27,850 bases of DNA. Origin: JANNRW01 sp031401815. Its GTDB lineage: Bacteria; Desulfobacterota; Desulfuromonadia; Geobacterales; DSM-12255. The stretch covers positions 1 to 27,850 of the forward strand of contig JANNRW010000445.1 of NCBI GenBank assembly GCA_031401815.1, given 5' to 3'. This document shows positions 1 to 9,100 of the stretch, one piece after another (positions within the stretch are counted from its first letter, which is position 1; every line of letters starts with the position of its first letter). The position numbers and the translations under genes were made by a program. A model generated the notes under the pieces. It made no database searches, had not been told where the DNA came from, and saw only the letters and a program-made list of their open reading frames with translations.

Positions 1-1
1 C

Positions 2-88
2 AGCGGTGCCAATAACATTATCGCTTTGAGATGCAGTCAGCTGAGTAACCGCTGGGAAGACTTCTGGGAGTATCGGGCGGCGGCTTGA
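2..88 (+). CDS. C-terminal end of a probable transposase (partial)
   Basis: The reading frame is open from the window edge to a TGA at 86-88 and encodes only the last 28 residues. The ending, with ALRC followed by a tryptophan- and acid-rich WEDFWEYR, resembles the carboxy end of several insertion-sequence transposases. I cannot fix the IS family from so little. The start lies outside the window. If correct, an insertion sequence ends just left of the aminotransferase promoter. The alternative is the tail of an unrelated gene. Confidence 0.4.
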   Translation, partial: SGANNIIALRCSQLSNRWEDFWEYRAAA

Positions 89-107
89 AAATGGCTAACA
101 TAAATTT

Positions 108-134
108 GTCGCACACCCGGCTGGAGGCTGCGAC
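108..134. repeat. Short inverted repeat behind the transposase-like tail
   Basis: GTCGCA (108-113) and TGCGAC (129-134) are perfect reverse complements around a 15-nt loop. The repeat sits between the stop of the transposase-like frame and the promoter at 135. It could be part of an IS terminal inverted repeat or a weak transcription stop. No T-tract follows, so an intrinsic terminator is not supported. Confidence 0.3.
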
Positions 135-163
135 TTGACAATTCTGATAGCATCTGCTAATTT
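135..163 (+). promoter_or_regulatory. Sigma70-type promoter for the aminotransferase gene
   Basis: A perfect -35 box TTGACA (135-140) is followed, after a 17-bp spacer, by TAATTT (158-163), a fair -10 box. The predicted transcript begins near 170 and leaves a leader of about 30 nt before the ATG at 202. A purine-rich AAGGGG lies about 9 nt upstream of that ATG. The promoter starts where the preceding inverted repeat ends. Confidence 0.65.
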
Positions 164-201
164 AATGAAATAATTAAACTTATTATAAGGGGCATCAAGC
201 T

Positions 202-1281
202 ATGTCGTTTGAGCACAAAAAACTTTTCATACCTGGGCCGGTTGAGGTCGCGCCTGAAATTCTTGCCGCCATGGCTACCCCTATGATCGGTCACCGGATG
301 AAGGAGTATGCAGTTATTCATGCGAGAATAAAGAAAAACCTGAAAAAGCTCCTTTTTACTGAAAATCGGGTTTTCCTGGCAACCTCAAGTGCATTCGGAG
401 TGATGGAAGGGGCTGTGCGCAATCTTGTCGACAAACGTTGCGCCAACTTTTGCAACGGCGCATTCTCGGACAAATGGCACGATGTAACAATCCGTTCCGG
501 GAAAAGCGCAGACCAGTTCAAGGTGGAGTGGGGCAAGCCCATCACCCCGGAACTTGTTGAAAGTGCTCTCTCAACAGGCAAATATGATGCTGTCACCATT
601 ATTCACAATGAAACATCAACCGGGGTCATGTCACCTCTGCCGGAGATTGCCAAAGTCCTGAGGCGTTATCCGGATGTAGTATCCATCATTGACACTGTCT
701 CTTCCATGAGTGCCATGAAAATCCCCCTTGACGAACTTGGAATCGATTGCTGTATCTTTGGAGTACAAAAAGCATTTGCCCTTCCTCCAGGGCTAGCAGT
801 TTTCACTGCCTCTGAAAAAGCCCTTGCGCGTGCTGCAAAGGTTGAGGGACGTGGTTACTACTTCGATTTTCTTGAATTTGCAATTAACGACGACAAGGAT
901 AATACTCCTTCTACACCTTGTCTTTCACAGATTTTCGCTCTTGACTTACAGCTTGAAAGATTTTTTACTGAAGGGCTTGAACAGCGATGGACTCGTCACA
1001 GCAATATGGCTTTGTTTGTCCGTGAATGGGTAATTGAAAATGGCTTCGCGTTTTTCCCCGAAGCGCCTTACTGCTCGAAAACTCTTACCTGTGCCCGGAA
1101 CTCCAGAAAAACAGACCTCGCTGCACTTAAAAAAATGCTCGGCGAATCAGGTTATGCCTTTGATGACGGCTACGGCAAAATCAAGGGGGAGACATTCAGA
1201 ATTGCTCATATGGGAGACATACAGCTTCAGGATTTGATTGAGTTTACATCTGAAATTGAAAGGTGCCTTGAAAAGATCTGA
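202..1281 (+). CDS. Class V PLP-dependent aminotransferase (serine-pyruvate / alanine-glyoxylate type)
   Basis: The 359-residue protein has the length and layout of the alanine-glyoxylate/serine-pyruvate aminotransferase branch of class V enzymes. It opens with the family's F-x-P-G-P-V element (residues 9-13). The PLP-contacting aspartate is probably D164 in IIDTVSS, and the Schiff-base lysine is K190 in GVQKAFALPPG, matching the usual QK-x-LALPPG pattern. It should be cytoplasmic and transfer an amino group from a small amino acid to a keto acid such as glyoxylate or pyruvate. Substrate cannot be read from the sequence. A GGGG-type ribosome site precedes the ATG. The next gene begins 25 nt downstream on the same strand, so the two are probably co-transcribed. 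Confidence 0.9.
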   Translation: MSFEHKKLFIPGPVEVAPEILAAMATPMIGHRMKEYAVIHARIKKNLKKLLFTENRVFLATSSAFGVMEGAVRNLVDKRCANFCNGAFSDKWHDVTIRSGKSADQFKVEWGKPITPELVESALSTGKYDAVTIIHNETSTGVMSPLPEIAKVLRRYPDVVSIIDTVSSMSAMKIPLDELGIDCCIFGVQKAFALPPGLAVFTASEKALARAAKVEGRGYYFDFLEFAINDDKDNTPSTPCLSQIFALDLQLERFFTEGLEQRWTRHSNMALFVREWVIENGFAFFPEAPYCSKTLTCARNSRKTDLAALKKMLGESGYAFDDGYGKIKGETFRIAHMGDIQLQDLIEFTSEIERCLEKI

Positions 1282-1306
1282 GCTGCCGCTTGCAGGAGAT
1301 AAAAAG

Positions 1307-2020
1307 ATGTCCAGAAAAAAAGTTCTGCTGGTTGATGATGTACGTCTTTTGCTTGAACTGGAAAAGACCTTTCTGAAAAATCTTCCTGTTGACGTTATTG
1401 TCGCCAGTAATGGTGCAGATGCATTATCCATGGTTCATAGCGAACGGCCTGATCTCATCTACATGGATCTCAACATGCCGGTCATGGATGGTTCAACCTG
1501 TTGCGCCACATTGAAGTCTGATCCTGTGACAAAAAATATTCCGATCATAATGGTTACTACTGCAGGAAAAGAAGAAGACGAGCTTTTATGTCGGAAAGCC
1601 GGTTGCGATGAATTCATCACCAAGCCGATAAACAGGAATGAATTTCTCGATAAAGGGCGCAAATGCCTTATTGATTTTGAAAGACGCACCAGAAGGATCC
1701 CTTACTCCGGCCAGATAAAATACATAAATAACGGAGAAGAGGCAACCGGAGCCATTACTGACATCAGTAGAGGCGGTCTTTTTGTTGCAGCTGGACACGA
1801 TGTCTTGCCTGATGCTTCGATTGATTTCTCATTTACCATTCATTTGCCGGAGGAAAAACTGGTTGTTGGATCAAAAGGCAGGGTGGCGTGGCAGAATATG
1901 CCGCCAAATCCAAGAAAACCTGACTATCCACAAGGCTTTGGGATGGAGTTCACAAAAATTGACCCAAAAATCATCAGCCTGATCGATGAGTTCTTTTTCT
2001 CAACCCTCCTGAAGAGCTAG
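1307..2020 (+). CDS. Response regulator with REC and PilZ domains
   Basis: The start is placed at the ATG of 1307 because GGAG lies 7-8 nt upstream; the frame stays open back to 1238 but that would overlap the aminotransferase. The 237-residue protein begins with a receiver domain (about 4-120): acidic pair D10-D11, phospho-acceptor D54 in YMDLNMP, T84/T85 and K106 in TKP. A PilZ domain follows (about 125-235), with an RRTRR-type arginine motif and DISRGG, the two signatures of cyclic-di-GMP binding. It therefore probably joins phospho-signalling to cyclic-di-GMP control of motility, surface polysaccharide or gene expression. No histidine kinase is nearby. Its stop codon overlaps the edge of the left 168-bp direct repeat, so it marks the ancestral neighbour of the molybdopterin oxidoreductase gene. 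Confidence 0.9.
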   Translation: MSRKKVLLVDDVRLLLELEKTFLKNLPVDVIVASNGADALSMVHSERPDLIYMDLNMPVMDGSTCCATLKSDPVTKNIPIIMVTTAGKEEDELLCRKAGCDEFITKPINRNEFLDKGRKCLIDFERRTRRIPYSGQIKYINNGEEATGAITDISRGGLFVAAGHDVLPDASIDFSFTIHLPEEKLVVGSKGRVAWQNMPPNPRKPDYPQGFGMEFTKIDPKIISLIDEFFFSTLLKS

Positions 2021-2186
2021 CCAAGCCATCATCTGACATCCACCCTGTTATCGTAAATCGTGCTCCCGCCCCCCCTGTCGGTCAGCCTCTGGGAGACCAG
2101 AGCATTGACCGTGCTTTTGCCGGGTGCAAACTCGCTCCACCAGACCCCTTCTGCAACTACTACCCCACAAGGGATGTCAGGAGAGA
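2019..2186 (-). repeat. Left copy of the 168-bp direct repeat flanking the island
   Basis: This stretch aligns without gaps to 20842-21009, with 162 of 168 positions identical and in the same orientation (constant offset 18,823). The left edge coincides with the stop codon of the REC-PilZ gene; the right edge ends in CAGGAGAGA, after which the copies diverge completely. The repeat holds the 3' end of a molybdopterin oxidoreductase gene. A direct repeat of this kind on both sides of a foreign-looking block suggests integration at, or recombination through, the 3' end of that gene. Confidence 0.9.
2029..2186 (-). pseudogene. Orphan 3' fragment of the molybdopterin oxidoreductase gene
   Basis: Read on the minus strand, this encodes the last 52 residues of the protein whose full gene is at 20852-22852, including the AEGVWWSEFAPG segment of the molybdopterin-dinucleotide-binding domain and the same final VDVR then TGA. 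I see only one amino-acid difference from the intact copy (STIYD against STFYD). No 5' part of the gene is attached; upstream is unrelated island sequence and the end of the HlyD-type gene. It is a relic, useful as a marker of the rearrangement rather than as a working gene. Confidence 0.85.
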
Positions 2187-2224
2187 ACATTAAATAATAC
2201 AGCACTTCACTTCTAGAAAATAAA

Positions 2225-3658
2225 TTATCGTTCCCTAAAGCTTTCGCTAACATTCTGAACCAGAGGGCTTAAGAAATATTCAATGATTCTTCGCTGCGCT
2301 GTCTTGATCTCGACTGATACAGCCATGCCAGGGGTAAGTTTGACAACCTTGCCTTCAACTTCCATAACACTTCGAGATAGTTTTATTCGCGTTGAATACA
2401 CAAGCCCTCGTTTCTCATCCTTAATTGCATCAAGAGAAACTGTCTGAACCTTTCCATCAATAAACCCGTATTTGGTATACAGAAACGTTTCTATCTTGAC
2501 CGCTGCGTCCTGTCCCTTCTTAATAAAACCGATGTCTTTGTTTTCCAACATGGCTTCAACTTCAACATAATCTTCTTCAGGAACAATTACCAACAAAGGC
2601 TGTGCAGCAGTAACAACTCCTCCTACGGTATGCACAGCAAGTTGCTGTACAATTCCGTTTACTGGCGCAGTCAATTGAGTCTGATTCAGCAGCTTTCGCG
2701 TTTTTACAGCTTCCTGATAAAACTCCTGCGACTTCTCTAAAGCCTTAGACAGGTTGTTGTGCTGAGTATGCTTAAATTCGGCCATGATTGCTTCTTTCTG
2801 TTTCTGATTCGTATTCAACCCTTCAGTCAACTCCTCTAGCTTTCTCAATTGAGTCGACAAATCCTGTTCTTTTTCAATCCGATTCTGCTCATTTTCCAGG
2901 TAATCATACTTTGAAACTATTGATTGAGAATAGAGTTCCTTAAAAGCTGATGATCGTTGGAGAGCTATCGGAAGAATCTGCTCGAGTTTGTTAACCTGTT
3001 CCTTAATTCCGGCACGTTCCGCCTTTTTTCTGGCTGAATCGGAATCAATAGTGGCAAGTTTAGCCTGTAGTTCCTGCCACTGGCTTATAGCCATCTTCTG
3101 GTTCTCTGCGAATTTAATTTTGAATACGTGATCATCGACGGGTAAATCAGGCTTTTTTTGCAAATCCGGCAATTTACGCTTCTGAAGAGCGTTGAGTAAT
3201 GCTTGTGCCCGTAACCCTTCCAGACTGGCATCTATCCAAGCTATTCTGGCTTTGTCGTTTTCAGCACCTGTTATAGTTGAGTCCAGCTCAATCAGGATCT
3301 GGCCTGCTTCCACATGCTGCCCGTCTTTAACATGGATCGCCTTGACAACACCCGGTTCAAGAGACTGCACAACCTTGCTGTTATCCGATACAATCAATTT
3401 GCCCGGTGCTACAGCAACAACATCTATTTTACCAAAGAAGGCCCAGAGCAAGACGATCAGCAAAAAGCTCATCAGGAGCCATAATGCTGTACGGGCTAAC
3501 GGGTGCGGCGGAGAGTCCTGTAACTCCAGTGCTGCCGGGAGGAAAGCCCTTTCATGATGAGAGCGATCAACCGTCTTAAGCTCAGCTCTGGCAGCCCATG
3601 CGGCATTAAGCACGTTACGGTAGCGATCAAGCAGATCTTTAAGCGCCAGAAAGCGCAT
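2225..3658 (-). CDS. HlyD-family type I secretion membrane-fusion (adaptor) protein
   Basis: The chosen ATG at 3658 has GGAGG 6 nt upstream; a TTG two codons earlier is less well placed. The 477-residue protein has a cytoplasmic N-terminal stretch of about 55 residues, one membrane segment (about 56-78, LLMSFLLIVLLWAFFG), a first half of a biotinyl-lipoyl-like domain (VKAIHVKDGQHVEAGQILIELD), a long predicted coiled coil (about 130-340) and the second half-motif with LTAPVNGIVQQL. This is the classic HlyD/LapC layout. It would bridge the inner-membrane ABC exporter and an outer-membrane TolC-like channel, which is not encoded here. It is last in the operon, 29 nt after the ABC gene, and ends only 38 bp from the left direct repeat. 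Confidence 0.93.
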   Translation of the reverse strand: MRFLALKDLLDRYRNVLNAAWAARAELKTVDRSHHERAFLPAALELQDSPPHPLARTALWLLMSFLLIVLLWAFFGKIDVVAVAPGKLIVSDNSKVVQSLEPGVVKAIHVKDGQHVEAGQILIELDSTITGAENDKARIAWIDASLEGLRAQALLNALQKRKLPDLQKKPDLPVDDHVFKIKFAENQKMAISQWQELQAKLATIDSDSARKKAERAGIKEQVNKLEQILPIALQRSSAFKELYSQSIVSKYDYLENEQNRIEKEQDLSTQLRKLEELTEGLNTNQKQKEAIMAEFKHTQHNNLSKALEKSQEFYQEAVKTRKLLNQTQLTAPVNGIVQQLAVHTVGGVVTAAQPLLVIVPEEDYVEVEAMLENKDIGFIKKGQDAAVKIETFLYTKYGFIDGKVQTVSLDAIKDEKRGLVYSTRIKLSRSVMEVEGKVVKLTPGMAVSVEIKTAQRRIIEYFLSPLVQNVSESFRER

Positions 3659-3687
3659 TAACAACCTCCAGTTGTATAGCGATATAA

Positions 3688-5817
3688 TCAGACCTGCATT
3701 GAGTATAAATGGGCATAATACCCTTCATGCTTGGCAAGGAGTTCCTGGTGCGTTCCTGCTTCCACAATCATGCCTCGATCCATGGCAATTATCCGGTCGC
3801 AATGCTTCACTGATGATAGCCGATGAGCAATGATAATCACTGTGCGATTATTACAGATATATTTCATATTGTTTTGGATGATGCGTTCGGATTCATAATC
3901 GAGCGCACTAGTAGCCTCATCAAAAATCAGGATTCTGGGATTGACAATCAGGGCTCGCGCAATGGCAATCCGTTGTCTTTGCCCCCCGGAAAGGCCAACG
4001 CCATGCTCACCGATCATGCTGTCATAGCCCTCGGGCATTTCGACAATAAACTCGTGGGCTCCGGCCTGTTGAGCTGCATTGATGACCGCATCCATGCTTA
4101 TTCCCGGATCTGCCAGCGCAATGTTGTCGCGGATACTACGGTTAAAAAGCAGGTTTTCCTGAAGAACAACTCCAATCTGGCGTCTGAGCCAGGCTGGGTC
4201 GGCTAGGGCGATATCAACCCCGTCAATCAATACTCTGCCTCTTTCAGGAACATATAGCCGCTGTAGCAATTTGGTGAGAGTGCTCTTGCCGGAACCTGAA
4301 CGACCAATAATGCCGATAACTGTTCCTGCGGTTATGGTGACATTTATGTCGCGGAGTATTTCCGGGCCATCAGGACGATAACGAAAGAAGAGATGATCGA
4401 ACTCAACATTGCCTTTAATGGCAGGCAACTGTGCCCGGCTCTGTATTACTTCAGTACGGGTGTTGAGAATGTCGCCCAGGCGCTGCATGGATATGCCCAC
4501 CTGCTGAAAGTCTTGCCAGAGCTGCGAAAGCCTCATGACCGGGCTCGCAACTCTGCCCGCAAGCATGTTGAAAGCGATGAGCTGACCTACGGTTAATTCA
4601 GCATTGATGACCAGTTTGGCACCCATCCACATAGTGGCTACCGTCACAATCTTTTGCACCAGGGAAACGCTCTGACTGCCGATATTGGCAAGGCTGGTAA
4701 CTTTAAACCCGGCGGATACGTAAGCAGCAAGTTGATTATCCCAGCGGCGGGTTACTTGCGGTTCGACAGCCATTGATTTGACGGTCTCAATGCCGCTTAC
4801 CATTTCCACCAGAAAAGACTGGTTTTCAGAACCACGCACGAACTTCTCATTAAGCCGGGCACGTAACAGGGGGGTGACAAGCACCGAGATAAGAATGTAG
4901 AAAGGGAGTGACAAGACAACAATCAAGGTTAACCAGCCGCTGTAATAGAGCATGACAGCGATGAAAACAACGGAAAAGAAAAGATCGAGAACAGAGGTCA
5001 ATGCCTGACCGGTGAGAAAATTTCGGATGTTTTCCAGCTCACGTACACGGGCAACAGAATCACCTACCCGTCGTGCCTGGAAATAGGCGAGGGGCAGATT
5101 AAGCAGATGCCTGAACAACCTGGCTCCAAGTTCAACATCGATGCGATTACAGCTATGTGCAAACACATAGGTTCTCAGCCCGGTCATCAGAACTTCGTAA
5201 ATGGATACGACCAACAGACCGATGGCAATCACATCAAGGGTGGTCATGCCACGGTGCACCAGTACCTTGTCCATTACCACCTGAAAGAAAAGCGGTGTAG
5301 CAAGGGCTACGATCTGTAGAAAGAATGATACCAGTAGCACTTCCCCCAGCAGTTTACGGTATTTGACGATAGCAGGGATGAACCAGCTAAAGTCGAAACG
5401 CGCCAGCTCACCTGCCAGACTGGCGCGTGAAGTAAACAGAATAAGTTTGTCATTCCATAGAGACATCCATTCGTCACGACTGCACTGTTGGGGTCGACCG
5501 ACATGGGGGTCATGGTACAGGACATGATCAGAGCCAACACGAGCCAAAATGACGAAATTACCTTCTATCGTTTCCGCTATTGCTGGCAAAGGGGTTCGTT
5601 CAAGACGATCAAACCGGGTGCTGACAATACGGGTTTTAAGGCCACTTGCTTTGGCAGCAAGCAGTATTTCTTGCTCTCCAAATGGCTGACCGCTGCAACC
5701 AAATTGATGTCGTATCTGTTCCGGCTCAACGGCGATGGAATGAAAACGGGCAATCATAACAAAGCAGGCAAGAGCTGAGTCGATTTCCTGGGGGCTGGTT
5801 AATTCGGTTTGTGGCAA
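3688..5817 (-). CDS. Type I secretion ABC exporter with degenerate C39 domain (HlyB-like)
   Basis: The 709-residue protein has three parts: an N-terminal C39-peptidase-like domain (about 8-135), an ABC transporter membrane domain (about 155-430) and a nucleotide-binding domain (about 465-705). The last has Walker A GRSGSGKST, signature LSGGQRQR, Walker B ILIFDEATSALD and the H-loop IIIAHRLS. Where true C39 peptidases have D-C-G-x-A-C this protein has D-S-A-L-A-C, and the catalytic histidine position appears to be asparagine in NFVILA. It should therefore bind but not cleave substrate, as HlyB does, and export RTX proteins with an uncleaved C-terminal signal. The TTG start is supported by AAGGA 8 nt upstream; the next methionine lies inside the domain. 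It follows the RTX gene by 112 nt that contain a strong hairpin. Confidence 0.95.
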   Translation of the reverse strand: MPQTELTSPQEIDSALACFVMIARFHSIAVEPEQIRHQFGCSGQPFGEQEILLAAKASGLKTRIVSTRFDRLERTPLPAIAETIEGNFVILARVGSDHVLYHDPHVGRPQQCSRDEWMSLWNDKLILFTSRASLAGELARFDFSWFIPAIVKYRKLLGEVLLVSFFLQIVALATPLFFQVVMDKVLVHRGMTTLDVIAIGLLVVSIYEVLMTGLRTYVFAHSCNRIDVELGARLFRHLLNLPLAYFQARRVGDSVARVRELENIRNFLTGQALTSVLDLFFSVVFIAVMLYYSGWLTLIVVLSLPFYILISVLVTPLLRARLNEKFVRGSENQSFLVEMVSGIETVKSMAVEPQVTRRWDNQLAAYVSAGFKVTSLANIGSQSVSLVQKIVTVATMWMGAKLVINAELTVGQLIAFNMLAGRVASPVMRLSQLWQDFQQVGISMQRLGDILNTRTEVIQSRAQLPAIKGNVEFDHLFFRYRPDGPEILRDINVTITAGTVIGIIGRSGSGKSTLTKLLQRLYVPERGRVLIDGVDIALADPAWLRRQIGVVLQENLLFNRSIRDNIALADPGISMDAVINAAQQAGAHEFIVEMPEGYDSMIGEHGVGLSGGQRQRIAIARALIVNPRILIFDEATSALDYESERIIQNNMKYICNNRTVIIIAHRLSSVKHCDRIIAMDRGMIVEAGTHQELLAKHEGYYAHLYSMQV

Positions 5818-5866
5818 TTTGTTATTCCTTCTTAATATACTATGAAATCATGGGATAAAATAATTG

Positions 5867-5892
5867 ACCCGGTCGGCAAAAGCCGACCGGGT
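5867..5892 (-). terminator. GC-rich hairpin between the RTX and exporter genes (partial terminator / attenuator)
   Basis: A perfect 11-bp stem pairs 5867-5877 with 5882-5892 around an AAAA loop (TTTT on the minus strand); the arms are CCCGGTCGGC and GCCGACCGGG plus an A-T pair. Read in the direction of the operon it is followed by an A/T-rich TCAATTATTTTAT rather than a clean U-run. It lies 37 nt after the RTX stop and 49 nt before the exporter start. It probably stops most transcripts or protects the RTX mRNA end, so that far more substrate than exporter is made. Confidence 0.7.
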
Positions 5893-5929
5893 AAAATATG
5901 GAAACTACAGGAATCTATTTAAAGTAAAA

Positions 5930-6110
5930 CTAATGCCAGTTGGCGGCAAGCACCGGTGCAAGAGCATCCTGATAATTTTGCGGCAGAGTGGTCTGACCTG
6001 GTGCCGGAGGCGTAAAGGCCGCCATTGCAGTTACCAGCGCCTCCACCTGAGTGTCTAATAACAGCTTGTTACCGTCTGATGTTTTGAACTGTTCAACATG
6101 ACACTGTGAT
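5930..6110 (-). other. C-terminal type I secretion signal region of the RTX protein
   Basis: The last ~60 residues follow the final RTX-like NWYSGSQ segment and contain a helical ALVTAMAAF stretch, a PPAPGQTTLP linker and a terminal NYQDALAPVLAANWH. This arrangement is common at the ends of type I-exported calcium-binding proteins. It matches the neighbouring non-cleaving ABC exporter. The boundary is approximate. Confidence 0.6.
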
Positions 6111-9100
6111 CCGCTATACCAGTTCTGGATGTTAAATTTGTCATTCGTGCCGATAATACTTACTTCCAGATTATTGCCAACTTTTTGGAACCAGAGCTGG
6201 TTTGTTGCAATACCGGCACTAAACTGCGCAATGTCGGTATTGCCGACCGTAGAATCGTTTTCAAAAATACTATCGTTGCCATTGCCACGGCTCAGAATAT
6301 AAGTATCGTTGCCGCTGCCACCCGTTAGGGAGTCATTTCCACCGCCGCCGTCGAGAGTGTCGTTGCCTGCGTTGCCGGTCAAGACGTTGTTCGCACTGTT
6401 ACCTGTAATAACATTGTCAAGAGTATTACCGGTGCCGTTGATTGCTCCTCCAAATCCGTAAAGAGTCAAGTTCTCAACATTTGCGCCAAGTGTATAGGAA
6501 TAGAAACTCCGAACTGTATCTGTACCTTCATAGGCGTTCTCTGTAAGCACATCGATGTTATCCACTAAATAAAAATCGTTGCCTGTTCCGCCAATAAGGG
6601 TGTCCGCTCCTCCCCCACCGGCAAGAGTGTCGTTGCCGGAACTCCCGAAAAGACTATTAACGTTGTCGTTGCCAAAAATATAATTATCAAGTGAATTGCC
6701 AGTGCCATTAATAGCAGAAGACCCAATCAGATAAAGGGTCTCAATGTTTGCGCCTAGAGTGTTGGAATATGAGCTCCAAACTATATCAGTGCCTTCATCG
6801 GCGTTCTCAGTCACCACATCGGTGGAGTCCGCATAATAATAGTCGTTGCCGCTGCCGCCAATCAGGATGTCTACTCCTGCCTTGCCGTCAAGGGTGTCGT
6901 TGCCAGCGCCGCCTGTCAAGACATTGTTCGCGCTGTTACCCGTGATCACATTGCTCTCTGTATTGCCGGTGCCATTGATCACTGGTGTTCCAGGGAGCAT
7001 CTGGGTTTCCGTATGTGACCCAATAATCCCCCAGTAACTTCCTTCGCCATCATAGATCCACCCATAATCATCAACCGTGACCTGTGTAGCAATCAGGGCT
7101 GTTTCGGCAAGCGTCAGGTATTCTATATTTTTACCTGTCAGATCGTAAGTGATTGAACTGTTAACGGTATCAATGCCTGCGCTGTCATCGACTCCGTCGC
7201 CAGTGCTGTCAACAAAATAAGTGTCGTTGCCAGCTCCGCCGGTCATGTTGTCAGCCCCGACGCCGCCATCCAGCACGTTGTTGTTGCTATTGCCAATCAA
7301 GATGTTGTTTTGTTCGTTGCCGGTGGCATTAATGTTGGCGCTACCGGTAAGTGTCAGATTCTCAAGGTTGGTACTTGTCAGGTTGTAGGTAATGGCACTG
7401 TTGAGAGTATCGTTGCCATCATTGGCGTTTTCGACAACTGCGTCGTAGATGCTATCGAGATAGTAGGTGTCATTGCCAGTACCTCCGGCCATGTAGTCGT
7501 TACCAAGACCGCCGTCGATAGTGTCGTTGCCAGCGCCGCCATAGATGATGTCATTGTTTGCTCCGGCATTGATGATGTTGTTGCCGCTGTTGCCGGTTAT
7601 GGTATTGGCAAGGTCGTTCGCGGTAGCATTGATATTGCTGGTGCCGCTCAGAGTCAGGTTCTCGACATAATTTGTAAGCGCATAATTAATTGAAGAGATG
7701 ACTGTGTCTATACCTTGATTATCTATCTCTACGACTACATCGCCAGCGTTATCAACATAGTAGGTGTCGTTACCGTTGCCGCCAGTCATGGTGTCTTCAC
7801 CAGCTTTGCCATCCAGAATATTGGCGGCGGCGTTGCCGGTCAGGATGTTGTTGCCATCGTTGCCCGTGCCATTGATAGCCGCAGAGCCACTCAGTGTCAG
7901 GTTCTCAACGTTGGTTTTAAGAGAATAGGTAATGGTGCTTTGAACGGTATCGTTGCCTTCATTGGTGCTGGCGCTCTCGGTCACTACGTCTTCGAAACTG
8001 TCCACCAGATAGATATCGTCGCCGATTCCTCCATACATAGTGTCGGCACCACCCTTGCCGTCAAGGGTGTCGTTGCCAGCGCCACCGGTCAAGACATTTT
8101 TCGCGCTGTTACCGATTAATACATTAGCCACCGCATTGCCGTTACCATCGATTACTGGTGTTACAGGTAGCATTTGAGTTTCCAGATGCGAACCAATTAT
8201 GACCCAGTAACTGTATTCACCATCACTCCACCACCCATAATCATCAACCGAAACCTGAGTTGCTATCAGGGCTGTTTCGGCAAGCGTCAGGTTTTCTATA
8301 TTTATTCCTGTCAGGTCGTAAGTGAATGAACTGTTGATGGTATCATTGCCTTCGCTGTCATCGACTTTGTCGCCAGTGACGTCAACAAAATATGTGTCGT
8401 TGCCAGCTCCTCCGGTCATGCTATCTGCTCCTGCGCCGCCATCCAGAACGTTGTTGCCGCTATTACCGTTAAGAATGTTGTTTTGTTCGTTGCCGGTGGC
8501 GTTAATGTTGGCGCTACCGGTAAGTGTCAGATTTTCGATGTTGGTATTTGCCAGGCTGTAGGTAATGGCGCTGTTGAGAGTATCGCTGCCTTCATTGGCG
8601 TTTTCGACAATTGTGTCGTTGATGCTATCCCGATAGTAGGTATCGTTGCCAGTGCCTCCGGCCATGTAGTCGTTACCAAGACCGCCGTCGATAGTGTCGT
8701 TATCCGCGCCACCGTAAACGATATCGTTACCTGCTTTGCCGTCGATACTGTCGTTACCAGCGGCACCAGTGATTGTGTTGTTCATGAAGTTTCCGATTAG
8801 AATATTGGCAAGATTGTTGCCGGTAGCGTTTACAGCATAAATTACATTTTCAACGAGCGTCATGTTTTCAATGTTATCAGAAAGAGTATAGGAACTATGA
8901 GAATGGACTGTATCAACTCCTTCATCGATATATTCATAAATTATATTCTGAGGAGTAGTAACTTCATATATATCGTTGCCGAAACCCCCGTACATAGTAA
9001 CCGGACCATACTCTCCGATCATTTGATCGTTTCCTGCCAGACCGTACAATAGCCCCCCCACTCTCCCTACTAGATAATCGGTGCCAACTGTTCCTGTCAC

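Noticed and set aside
318..599. Minus-strand 93-codon frame inside the aminotransferase gene
   Set aside because: It has no ribosome site or recognisable family and lies fully antisense to a well-supported enzyme gene.
3688..5817. Exporter as a bacteriocin-processing C39 peptidase transporter
   Set aside because: The catalytic cysteine is replaced by serine and the histidine position by asparagine, and the substrate has a C-terminal signal instead of a double-glycine leader.
7310..8119. Two plus-strand open frames inside the RTX array
   Set aside because: Their valine/isoleucine-rich repetitive products mirror the RTX repeats on the other strand. They are artefacts of repeat periodicity.
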